This document shows, piece by piece, positions 8,401-15,524 of a stretch of DNA of 16,860 nucleotides. The number at the start of each line of letters is the position of its first letter. Within the stretch, counting starts at the first letter, position 1. Made by a program: the position numbers and the translations under genes. The notes under the pieces were generated by a model, which saw only the letters and a program-made list of their open reading frames with translations, did no database searches and was not told the origin of the DNA. The DNA is from DASXIW01 sp036497785 (GTDB lineage: Bacteria; Pseudomonadota; Alphaproteobacteria; Acetobacterales; Acetobacteraceae), in assembly GCA_036497785.1 (NCBI GenBank), contig DASXIW010000152.1, positions 1 to 16,860 of the forward strand. The letters run 5' to 3'.

Positions 8401-8476
8401 TGTCTGCTCCCCTGCGTCTTTCTTTTGACGCGAGTGTAGCAGAGCCCCTCGGCCCGCGCGAGCAACCGAAACCGGC
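8401..8476 (-). promoter_or_regulatory. Gap upstream of the Tat-type SBP, possible internal promoter
   Basis: This 76-nt gap is the largest inside the minus-strand group. On the minus strand it contains TACACT (8438-8433), a fair -10 element, about 33 nt before the start codon, but no good -35 at standard spacing. GCGTC (8414-8418) and GACGC (8427-8431) form a short inverted repeat just before the ribosome binding site. A secondary promoter or leader hairpin is possible but weakly supported. Confidence 0.22.
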
Positions 8477-9442
8477 TCAATCCCGCATGGGGGTCCCATC
8501 GAAACCATCGCGTAAGTCCCCGCGATTGCCCCGCGCGATCTCCTTCTGACGATCGAATTCCCGCCGGTGCCGCACGCGTTCCTCCGGCCCGATCGACGCG
8601 ATATCGAGGTAGCGGCGCTTCCACGACGCATCCTGCGCCCATCGCAAGCCGGACTGCACGGTCGTCCGCGCCGCCGGTGCCGCCTCCAGCACCCGCAATG
8701 CCAGCTCCAGCGTGGCCGCCTGCGATGCCACGTCATGCGGCCGGCCGGCGGAATTGCCCAACGGAAAATCACTGAACAGAAAGCGTGGCACGCCGACATG
8801 CTCGACGATATCCTTGGCGCAGCCCATCACCACTGTGGCGATTCCATCCGCCTCCAGATGCCGGGCGATCAGGGCGGTCGTCTGGTGGCAAACCGGGCAA
8901 TTCGGCACCAATATCGCCGCATCCACGCCGTCTCGCCGACAACGCGCCAATATGTCCGGCGCGTCCGTCCCGATCGTGACACGCTGGCTGCGATTGGTGG
9001 GGGCCCCAAAGAAAAACGGCGCCACCGCCCCAATCCGTCCGGCCTCTAGCTGGCGCCAAAGCTGCGCCAATGGAAACCATGTATTGCCGTCGGTCGCGGT
9101 GGTGTTCGTACGGTCATAGGCAATGTGGGAAATACGCAAATCATGCGCCCCGGCACTGTCTTCCTCATACACCTCGTAGAACTTGGCAGCCCCGTTATAC
9201 GGCGCCTCCGGCCCCTGCTCGCCGCAGGCGGGATCGAACCGCGCCGCCGTGGTAATAACGGCGATGCGGGACCGCGCCAGGCTTTTCGCAAGCGGCGCGA
9301 AAGGAACATCCGCATAATGCGCCCATCGGTACGGCGTCTCGTACCCCAACGCGCGATAATAATCCCGGGTGCGCTCCATATAGCCGATCGGCACGTCATT
9401 ATCCCCGACGAACCCAGCCTGCCGACCGGTCACGTCCGTCAT
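8477..9442 (-). CDS. GrdB/PrdB-like protein (glycine/sarcosine/betaine or D-proline reductase selenoprotein B family), Cys form
   Basis: This 321-residue protein resembles the selenoprotein B family, whose clostridial members (GrdB, PrdB) reductively cleave glycine, betaine, sarcosine or D-proline using selenocysteine. Supporting segments are GxMERTRDYYRALGY (20-34), SRIAVITTAARFDP (58-71), RISHIAYDRTNTTATDGNTW (103-122), and the redox-like Cys182-Pro-Val-Cys185 followed by HQTTALIARHLEADGIATVV. There is no in-frame TGA at this site; Cys occupies the place where I expect Sec. There is no signal peptide, so it is cytoplasmic. It starts 33 nt after the M20 hydrolase stop with a GGAG ribosome binding site, probably in one operon. 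Partner reductase subunits (GrdA, GrdC/D, PrdA) are absent, so actual reductase activity is uncertain. Confidence 0.72.
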   Translation of the reverse strand: MTDVTGRQAGFVGDNDVPIGYMERTRDYYRALGYETPYRWAHYADVPFAPLAKSLARSRIAVITTAARFDPACGEQGPEAPYNGAAKFYEVYEEDSAGAHDLRISHIAYDRTNTTATDGNTWFPLAQLWRQLEAGRIGAVAPFFFGAPTNRSQRVTIGTDAPDILARCRRDGVDAAILVPNCPVCHQTTALIARHLEADGIATVVMGCAKDIVEHVGVPRFLFSDFPLGNSAGRPHDVASQAATLELALRVLEAAPAARTTVQSGLRWAQDASWKRRYLDIASIGPEERVRHRREFDRQKEIARGNRGDLRDGFDGTPMRD

Positions 9443-9475
9443 CGCCGCCGCTCCGGCTTCACCGCAAGCCGCATT

Positions 9476-10798
9476 TCATGCCGCCTCGATGCCGCACCAT
9501 TCCGCCAAGAACAGCGCGATCGCTTTGGTGGTCTCGCGAATGGATACCACGCTGACACGCTCATTGAAGCCATGGATCTTCTCCGCCTTCGGTCCATAGC
9601 AGAACGCCGGAATATCGTAATACAGGCTATAGAAACGCGCATCATTCAGCCCCGTTCCCACGCGCTCCTCCAGCGCCTTGCCGGTGGTCGCGACATGCGC
9701 ATCGGCCAAAACCGCCAGCGCCTCCGCGCCATCCTCCAGCGCATAGCCATGCGACAAAAAGCCGGACCAGACGATCTCCGGCGCATTCTCCGCCAGAAAC
9801 GGGTCCTTCGCCGATGCCGCCGTCACACAGGCGACAATCTCCCTGCGGCACGCATCCACATCCCATCCCGGCAGGATGGCGATCCGGCAATCCACATCGC
9901 ACCAGGCCGGCACGCTCGATGCCCAGTCTCCACCGCGAATAATGCCGGGATTGAAATTGATGGGATGTCTCGTGCCGCCGAAATACCGGTCGCCCGCCGC
10001 GCGCGCGTTCCAGTCCTGCTCCAGCCCTTCCAAGGCGGCAATCAGCCGGATCGCCGCCTTGATCGCGTTCGCGCCTTCGCTGGCCCGCGCCACATGGGCC
10101 GGCTCGCCCTGCACCTTCAGACGGAACCAGATCACACCCACGCAGACGCGTCCCAAATGCTGGTCCGTCGGTTCCGGCAGCAGACAGCAATCCGCGCGAT
10201 AACCCCGCTGCAAGGTGGAAAGCGCGCCGGCGCCGGTGCTCTCCTCCTCGATCACCGACTGAAAATGCAGCCGGCCCTTCAGCTTCAGCCCCGCCGCAAG
10301 CAAGGCGTCCACGGCGAATAATGCGGCGATCGTACCCGCCTTCATATCCCCCGCACCCCGGCCATACATCCAGCCATCCCGGATCACGGGCGTGAAGGGC
10401 GGGGTCTTCCACATGGCCAGCGGCCCCGTCGGCACCACATCGCAATGGCCCTGCAGAATCAGCGACCGGCAGGTCTCATGCTCGGGACGCAGCGTGCCGA
10501 CCACGGTGCGCGCCCTGGAAAAATCATGCCCGATCGGCCCGAAATCCGGCATCTGCTTGATGTCGTCCACATCCAGCTTCCAGTCATCCACGCTGTAGCC
10601 ACGCGCGCGCATCAACTCCGCGAGCATATCCTGCGCCGGTCCCTCCGCCCCGCGCGTGCTGGGGATCGCCGAAAGATCCAGCGTCGTCCTGATCTGCTCG
10701 TCGAATCTGCGGTCCACTTCGGCCGCGATGCGCGCGGCGATGGCGGTCTCGACCATGGGGCTCGGCTCCTCCCGGTTGGGCCATACAGCGACAGGCAT
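9476..10798 (-). CDS. M20 family metallohydrolase (ArgE/DapE-type deacylase or peptidase)
   Basis: This 440-residue zinc hydrolase of the M20 (ArgE/DapE/ACY1/CPG2) family carries GHCDVVP (His118, Asp120), GRGAGDMKAG (bridging Asp151), the IEEES catalytic-base and ligand pair (Glu185/Glu186), PEPT (Glu209) and a late GFNERVS block with the final zinc His. The dimerisation domain lies between, at roughly 220-330. The start at 10798 is chosen because GGGGGAGG ends 7 nt upstream; ATG 10756 and the upstream ATG 10846 are less well supported. It has no signal peptide. It heads a minus-strand group with a GrdB-like protein and a peptide-type binding protein, consistent with cytoplasmic cleavage of an imported N-acyl amino acid or dipeptide. 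The substrate cannot be named. Confidence 0.93.
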   Translation of the reverse strand: MPVAVWPNREEPSPMVETAIAARIAAEVDRRFDEQIRTTLDLSAIPSTRGAEGPAQDMLAELMRARGYSVDDWKLDVDDIKQMPDFGPIGHDFSRARTVVGTLRPEHETCRSLILQGHCDVVPTGPLAMWKTPPFTPVIRDGWMYGRGAGDMKAGTIAALFAVDALLAAGLKLKGRLHFQSVIEEESTGAGALSTLQRGYRADCCLLPEPTDQHLGRVCVGVIWFRLKVQGEPAHVARASEGANAIKAAIRLIAALEGLEQDWNARAAGDRYFGGTRHPINFNPGIIRGGDWASSVPAWCDVDCRIAILPGWDVDACRREIVACVTAASAKDPFLAENAPEIVWSGFLSHGYALEDGAEALAVLADAHVATTGKALEERVGTGLNDARFYSLYYDIPAFCYGPKAEKIHGFNERVSVVSIRETTKAIALFLAEWCGIEAA

Positions 10799-10999
10799 TC
10801 TGCGCCTCCCCCAGAATCCCACAATCCATTTCACAATCAATTCCACAATCGGGGCGATGAGACGATTGCCGCTTGTCCCCCGGCAACGGGACTGTCACGA
10901 TTTTTCTCACGCAATGTTCGGATCAGGCTTGGCGCTATTGCGCCACGGCATGATTTTCCTCGCGATATCTTGAAAAATGAAGAACAACGGGAGTCGGAC
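10799..10999. promoter_or_regulatory. Divergent intergenic region with repeats
   Basis: This 201-nt gap separates the minus-strand M20 gene from the plus-strand SBP pseudogene and should hold both promoters. It contains three 12-bp direct repeats (10820-10855) and a perfect 6-bp hairpin, TGGCGC/GCGCCA with a TATT loop (10930-10945). The pseudogene keeps a GGGAG ribosome binding site just before its ATG. No clear sigma-70 promoter could be assigned by eye and no small ORF is convincing. Confidence 0.45.
10820..10855. repeat. Three tandem 12-bp direct repeats beginning CACAATC
   Basis: CACAATC occurs at 10820-10826, 10832-10838 and 10844-10850, at an exact 12-bp period. The first two units extend to CACAATCCATTT and CACAATCAATTC; the third diverges after the core. 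The 12-bp period puts the copies about one helical turn apart. They lie 22 nt upstream of the M20 start codon, just before its ribosome binding site, so a binding protein there would block or modulate the M20/GrdB-like/SBP group. Confidence 0.7.
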
Positions 11000-11836
11000 A
11001 TGAAACGTAGAACGTTCCGGGCGGCATCTGCGGTATCGCTGGCCGCGCCGTCCCTGGTGCGCGCGCAGTCGCAGACCACGCTGAAATTCATCCCGCAGAT
11101 CGATCTCGCCTTCCTCGATCCGCATTGGACCACCGCTTATGTCACCCGCAACCACGGCTAAATGGTGTTCGACACGCTATACGGCCAGAATGGCAGCTTC
11201 GCCGCCTCGCCCCAGATGGTCGCCGGCCACACCACGGAAAACGACGGCAAGCTCTGGAAACTCACCCTGCGCGAGGGCCTGCTGTGGCACGACGGAACGC
11301 CGGTGCTGGCACGCGATTGCGTGGCAAGCATCAAGCGCTGGGCCAAGCGGGACGCTTAGGGCGACGCACTCATCCAGGCCACGGACGAACTCTCCGCACC
11401 CGACGACCGCACCATCCAGTTCCGTCTCAGCCGCCCCTTCGCGCTGCTGCCGGATGCGCTGGGCAAGGTCGGATCGCCCATGCCGGCAATGATGCCGGAG
11501 CGGCTGGCCAATAGCGATCCGTTCAAGCAGATCACCGAAATCATCGGCAGCGGCCCCTATCGCTACCTCGCCGATGAAAGGCTGCAAGGTTCGCGCAACG
11601 TCTATGCACGCTTCGACAAATACCGGCCACGCGAAGGCGGCACCCCGGACTGGACCGCCGGCCCCAAGATCGTCCATTTCGACCGTGTGGAATGGACCAC
11701 CATGCCCGATGCCGCCACCGCCGCCGCGGTGCAAAGCGGCGGGCAGGATTGGTGGGAATACCTCACCCACGACCTGATGCCGCTGACGCGCAAAAACCCC
11801 AAGGTAAAGGTCTCCGTGCAGGATCCCGCCGGCCAA
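11000..11836 (+). pseudogene. Broken family 5 solute-binding protein gene: two in-frame stops, 3' half missing
   Basis: The start (MKRRTFRAASAVSLAAPSLV, a Tat-like signal) and its ribosome binding site are intact. The frame is then interrupted by TAA at 11159-11161, where relatives have Tyr or Met in NHGxMVFDTLYG, and by TAG at 11357-11359 in RDAxGDALIQ. Otherwise one frame reads through as a family 5 binding protein, aligning with the intact paralogue at 6826-8400 over its residues 1-278 (WKLTLREG, ARDCVASI, PKIVHFDRVEW, VKVSVQDP). Homology stops near 11832 and about 245 C-terminal residues are absent. Both stops look like single-base substitutions rather than frameshifts. The acetamidase pseudogene ends 12 nt beyond on the other strand. 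Translation would give at most a 53-residue exported fragment. Confidence 0.9.
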
Positions 11837-11867
11837 AAAATACGAAGCTTAAAGATACTTCTTGGCC
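11831..11867. other. Junction of two pseudogenes with imperfect inverted repeat
   Basis: GGCCAA (11831-11836) and TTGGCC (11862-11867) are inverted repeats; extending inward gives a stem of about 10 bp with two mismatches. The left arm lies at the point where binding-protein homology ends, and the right arm encodes the Ala-Lys near the acetamidase C-terminus. It may be a terminator shared by convergent genes or a scar of the deletion that removed the 3' half of the binding-protein gene. Confidence 0.3.
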
Positions 11868-12781
11868 AGCATCATATGCACGCCCTTGTTCCCATCCACC
11901 GTCTGCGTCACCCGCAGATCGCCGATCAGGGAACACAGCATGTAAGCCTGGTTGCGTGACAGATTGGTCCGCCGGCACACATGGATCACCATCTCGCGCA
12001 CCGCCTGCTTGGCCGCATCGTCCAGATCCTCATCTAGACCGATCGACATCAAATGCGTTTCGGTCTCGCCGAACGGCCGTTCCACCGGATAATCCCTGCG
12101 CGCCGTCAGGCGGAATTTCCCGGCCAGCCCCGTCTCCAGCGCGGTGATGCACACCTCGCCATCGCCTTGCACGCCATGTCCGTCGCCGGCCAAACAGCGC
12201 GCCCTCGTTGAACACCGGCAGATACAGCGTGGTGCCGGGTTTCAGTTCCTTGTTGTCCATGTTGCCGCCAAAGGCGCGCGGAATGTTGGAGTTGCAGGCC
12301 CCCATTCGCGCGGCGGCGCCACCGGCATGATGCCGAAAAACGGATCCAGCGGCACCTCGGTGCCCCATGGCAAAAGGCAGACATTGCGCGCGCGATCGAT
12401 CGCCGGATGGATCGTCTCGTACTCGGTGAACCGCTCCGGCAAGGTGCCCAGCAACGGCAGGATGGAGACAAACCCCCAATCCATCGTCGGCGCCGCTTCC
12501 AATATGTCCACCTGCAACGTGTCGCCCGGCCGCGCCCCGCGCACGAACACGGGTCCGGTCACGAAATGCGCGCCATCGCCCTTCACCAGCCCGTCCAGCG
12601 CCGCGCGGTAATCCGCCGGCACAAGCGACGCATCGGCCGGCAGCGATGCGCGGCCGCCGGCGGGGAACGATCGCAGCGTCACCGTGTCGCCGGACTCCAC
12701 GCTCACCACCGGCGGTCGCGCGGCGTCCAGCGTCCCCCACGCCATCATCTCCGGCGTGGCTGGAATATCGTGATGCGCCAT
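11849..12781 (-). pseudogene. Acetamidase/formamidase family gene with two offsetting frameshifts
   Basis: The gene starts at 12781 behind an excellent AGGAGG site and encodes an acetamidase/formamidase-type enzyme (MAHHDIPATPE..., TGPVFVRGARPGDTLQV, YETIHPAIDRARNVCLLPWG, VAPPREWG). After VAPPREWG, conserved sequence (RAFGGNMDNKELKPGTTLYLP...EGALF) continues in another frame, implying loss of one base in the five-C run at 12299-12303. At 12188-12191 the original frame resumes (GDGHGVQGDGEVCITALETGL) and runs to MLAKKYL and the TAA at 11849-11851. Total length (933 nt, 311 codons) matches the family. Read as is, translation ends at TGA 12244-12242 after 179 residues. The enzyme would hydrolyse short aliphatic amides. 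Homopolymer sequencing error is possible for the first site, but the neighbouring broken SBP supports real decay. Confidence 0.85.
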
Positions 12782-12891
12782 GGGAAAACCTCCTTGGATC
12801 GATACGCCGCGAAGCTTGCCGCGATGTTCGCCGAAACACCACCCCTGGTGCTGGCCTTGCGCCACCACCGGCCCACACGTACTGAGAACAA
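12782..12891. promoter_or_regulatory. Divergent gap between acetamidase pseudogene and flavin oxidoreductase
   Basis: This 110-nt gap holds the strong AGGAGG site of the acetamidase pseudogene (minus strand) and a short inverted repeat, CACCA (12837-12841)/TGGTG (12846-12850). Promoters for both directions should lie here but no clear -35/-10 pair is visible. Confidence 0.3.
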
Positions 12892-13923
12892 ATGTTACAC
12901 TCTCTCGAACTCGGCCTGGACACTTTCGGCGACATCACCGCCGGCCCCGACGGCCGCCTCCTGCCGCATGCCCAAGTCATCCGCAACGTCACCGACGAGG
13001 CGGTACTCGCCGACGAACTGGGCCTCGCCTTCTTCGGCATCGGCGAGCACCACCGCGCCGACTTCGCCATCTCCGCCCCCGAAATCGTGCTCGCCACAAT
13101 CGCCGGGCGCACCAGCCGGATTCGTCTCGGCTCGGCCGTGACGGTGCTGAGTTCCGACGACCCGATCCGCGTGTTCCAGCGATTCGCAACGCTGGACGCC
13201 GTGTCCAACGGACGCGCCGAAGTGATCCTCGGCCGCGGCTCGTTCACCGAATCCTTCCCGCTGTTCGGCTACGAACTTTCCCAATACGAAGAACTTTTCA
13301 CGGAAAAGCTCGACCTCTTCGCAGCGCTGATCAAGCAGGACGCGGTGACCTGGCACGGCAACACCCGTCCCCCACTGACCAACCAGCGCGTATTTCCCCT
13401 GGTCGAGGCCGGCCAGCTCAAAACCTGGATCGGTGTCGGCGGCAGCCCGGAATCCGTCATCCGCGCCGCTCGATACGGCATGCCCCTAATGCTCGCCATC
13501 ATTGGCGGCGCCCCCGCGCGGTTCCGGCGCTATGTCGAGCTGTACCATCGCGCCGCCGAACAATTCGGCAAGCCCGCCCAGGCAATCGGCGTCCACTCCC
13601 CCGGCTATGTGGCGGACACCGACGAGCAGGCGCGCGGGGAACTCTGGCCCGCGTTCAAGCAGATGCGCGACCGCATCGGCGCCGAGCGCGGCTGGCCGCC
13701 AATGGAGCGGCCGGAATTCGACCGGGAGGCCAATCTCGGTTCGCTTTACGTGGGCTCGCCCGAGACGGTCGCGCGCAAAATCGCCGCCACCGCGAAGGCT
13801 CTCGGCCTGTCGCGCTTCGACCTGAAATACAGCGCGGGCCGGCTGCCACACGACAAGCTCATGCGCAGCATCGCGCTCTACGGCAACAAAGTGATTCCCC
13901 TCGTACGCGACATGCTCGTCTGA
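12892..13923 (+). CDS. LLM-class flavin-dependent oxidoreductase (luciferase-like monooxygenase)
   Basis: This 343-residue TIM-barrel flavoenzyme belongs to the bacterial luciferase-like family, which uses reduced FMN and oxygen to oxidise small substrates. Visible family features are LGLDTFGDIT (7-16), FFGIGEHHRADF (48-59), GSAVTVLSSDDPIRVFQRFATLD (80-102), NGRAEVILGRGSF (106-118), a central TWIGVGGSPESVIRAARYGMPL block and the C-terminal GSPETVARKIAATAKALGLSRF. Length and motif order match the Atu2307-type subgroup. The start at 12892 begins at the family N-terminus with only a weak GAG upstream. The gene stands alone: it diverges from the acetamidase pseudogene and is separated from the next gene by 264 nt. 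It needs an FMN reductase encoded elsewhere. The substrate is unknown. Confidence 0.92.
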   Translation: MLHSLELGLDTFGDITAGPDGRLLPHAQVIRNVTDEAVLADELGLAFFGIGEHHRADFAISAPEIVLATIAGRTSRIRLGSAVTVLSSDDPIRVFQRFATLDAVSNGRAEVILGRGSFTESFPLFGYELSQYEELFTEKLDLFAALIKQDAVTWHGNTRPPLTNQRVFPLVEAGQLKTWIGVGGSPESVIRAARYGMPLMLAIIGGAPARFRRYVELYHRAAEQFGKPAQAIGVHSPGYVADTDEQARGELWPAFKQMRDRIGAERGWPPMERPEFDREANLGSLYVGSPETVARKIAATAKALGLSRFDLKYSAGRLPHDKLMRSIALYGNKVIPLVRDMLV

Positions 13924-14187
13924 CCCGCCCCGCGATTCCGCCTGTCCGCGGAAACCCCTCCCGATCACCACCGCGTGACCATCGATGTACGCAGTCGTGG
14001 AGCCGGCATCCCAAAAATCCCGCACCTTCCTGCACCCTTGCCGCATTGGACAGCACTGCTTACTGTGTCCGCGATAGCCCCGGGGTCCCACCCGCATGGC
14101 GGATGGGAAATACCCGGTCGTCCATCGCTCAAGACGCGCATCAGCGCGCACGCAGGAATAAGCGCGGCTCGGCGCGGGGGAACGTGA
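13924..14187 (+). promoter_or_regulatory. Intergenic region before the ACS permease, with hairpin at 14086-14108
   Basis: I see no convincing gene in this 264-nt gap; the open frame from GTG 13975 lacks a ribosome binding site and family resemblance. A hairpin is formed by TCCCA-C-CCGC (14086-14095) and GCGG-A-TGGGA (14099-14108), nine pairs with one mismatch and a 3-nt ATG loop, 80 nt upstream of the permease start. It has no T-tract after it, so it could be a terminator for the upstream gene, an operator or a leader structure. GGGGGAA just before 14188 serves as ribosome binding site. Confidence 0.4.
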
Positions 14188-15507
14188 ATGCAGGATATCT
14201 CGTCCAAGCTGCGGCGCATGCAGTGGATAGCAGTGGGCCTCTGCACCTTTGCCATCGCCCTGAACTATATCGACCGCTCCACGCTGGCGATCGGCAATCT
14301 CAAGATCCGCGAGGAATTCGGCATCACCGCCGCCGGCATCGGCGCGCTGCAATCCGCCTGGTCGCTGTCCTTCGCACTCGCACAACTGCCGGTCGGCCTG
14401 ATGGTCGATCGCATCGGCTCACGTAGGCTGCTGGGCTGGTCGCTGGTCCTGTGGTCGGCCGCACAGGCGGCCGGCGGCCTGCTCGGCGGCTACATGCTGT
14501 TCCTCTGGTCGCGCGTCGCGCTCGGCATCTTCGAATCCCCGGCCTTCCCCGCATCGGTCCGCACTGTCGCCAATTTCTTCCACCCAAAGGATCGCGGGCG
14601 TCCCACGGGGCTCTACACCATCGGCGGCGATTTCGGGCGGCTGCTCGGCACGCCGCTGCTCACCGGGCTGCTGATCGCCTTCGGCTGGCGCACCATGTTC
14701 GTCGTCATGGGCGTCATCGGCGTGCTGGGCGCCCTCGGCTGGTTCGCCCTGTATCGCGATCCCGATCTCTCCCGCATGGAGACGCGGGACCGCACCTATC
14801 TGGCGCCCAACAAGATCGGCGAGCGCTCGCCCGTCACGGTGCGAAGCTGGCGCAGGCTGTTCGGCTACCGCTCCATGTGGGGCATGATTCTGGGCGCGTT
14901 CTGCTCGGGCTATGCCATATGGATGTACGGCACCTGGCTGCCCGGCTATCTCGAAATGCAGCACCATGTCAGCATCGCGCAAACCGGCTTTCTGGCCATG
15001 ATCCCGCTGGCCTGCTCCATCATCGGCGCGCTGACCGGCGGCTACGTCACAGACCGGCTGGCCCATACCGGCATGAACATCGTCGCCAGCCGCAAAATCC
15101 CGGCCGCGCTCGGCTATCTGGCCTCCGCCCTGTTCTGCGCCATCGCCGCCTATTCCACGGGCCTCGGCGTGGCGCTCACCTGCATCTCGGCATCGATGTT
15201 CTTCCTGTCCTTCGCCCAATCCGGCAAATGGACACTGATCACCGCCATTGCACCACAATCCTATTCCGCCTCCGTCGCATCCATCCAGAATTTCGGCTCC
15301 TATATCGGCGGCACCGTCTCCCCGCTCGCCACCGGCATCGTCGTCGATGCCACCGGATCCTTCTCGCTGGCGCTATGGATCGGCGCCGCGGTGATGGTTC
15401 TGGGCGCCGCGCTCTACACATTCGGCGTGCGCGACCCAATTCCGCTGGACGAATTGGAACAGCCGGCAACCCCGCGAGGCGCCGTGATCCAAACCGATCA
15501 CGCATGA
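14188..15507 (+). CDS. MFS permease, anion:cation symporter (ACS) type
   Basis: This 439-residue, 12-helix inner-membrane transporter has features of the ACS branch (hexuronate, phthalate, tartrate and related carboxylate importers). These are ALNYIDRSTLAIG (24-36) in helix 1, LMVDRIGSRR (71-80) in the first cytoplasmic loop, and GIFESPAFPASVRTVANFFHPKDRGRP in the helix 4-5 region. The start at 14188 has GGGGGAA upstream. Its last codons overlap the ATG at 15504 (ATGA), and the amidohydrolase start used here lies 17 nt after its stop, so the two are almost certainly co-transcribed. The pairing suggests that the imported carboxylate, or a metabolite of it, is the amidohydrolase substrate. Confidence 0.92.
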   Translation: MQDISSKLRRMQWIAVGLCTFAIALNYIDRSTLAIGNLKIREEFGITAAGIGALQSAWSLSFALAQLPVGLMVDRIGSRRLLGWSLVLWSAAQAAGGLLGGYMLFLWSRVALGIFESPAFPASVRTVANFFHPKDRGRPTGLYTIGGDFGRLLGTPLLTGLLIAFGWRTMFVVMGVIGVLGALGWFALYRDPDLSRMETRDRTYLAPNKIGERSPVTVRSWRRLFGYRSMWGMILGAFCSGYAIWMYGTWLPGYLEMQHHVSIAQTGFLAMIPLACSIIGALTGGYVTDRLAHTGMNIVASRKIPAALGYLASALFCAIAAYSTGLGVALTCISASMFFLSFAQSGKWTLITAIAPQSYSASVASIQNFGSYIGGTVSPLATGIVVDATGSFSLALWIGAAVMVLGAALYTFGVRDPIPLDELEQPATPRGAVIQTDHA

Positions 15508-15524
15508 CGCAACAGGAGGAAACA

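Noticed and set aside
8401..8799. 133-residue upstream extension of the Tat-type SBP
   Set aside because: It overlaps the end of the GrdB-like gene in another frame; the start at 8400 has a strong ribosome binding site and signal peptide.
8897..8899. Selenocysteine codon in the GrdB-like gene
   Set aside because: The site reads as Cys (TGC), and the frame has no internal TGA, so no Sec recoding is needed.
9125..10321. 398-residue plus-strand open frame across the M20 region
   Set aside because: Arg/His/Pro-rich shadow; the minus-strand M20 motifs are complete.
10799..10999. CRISPR array or plasmid iterons
   Set aside because: Only three 12-bp units with 7-bp cores, no spacers of CRISPR size and no replication gene nearby; an operator is more likely.
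11159..11359. Programmed stop-codon readthrough or alternative genetic code in the broken SBP
   Set aside because: Two different stops (TAA and TAG) plus a missing 3' half fit decay better, and neighbouring genes use ordinary stops.
13975..14187. 70-codon GTG-started frame in the gap before the ACS permease
   Set aside because: No ribosome binding site, no hydrophobic or domain pattern, and it ends by chance at the TGA overlapping the next gene's leader.
12780..14426. 548-residue plus-strand open frame spanning three genes
   Set aside because: Arg/Pro-rich composition and it runs through the LLM enzyme and permease genes in the wrong frame.
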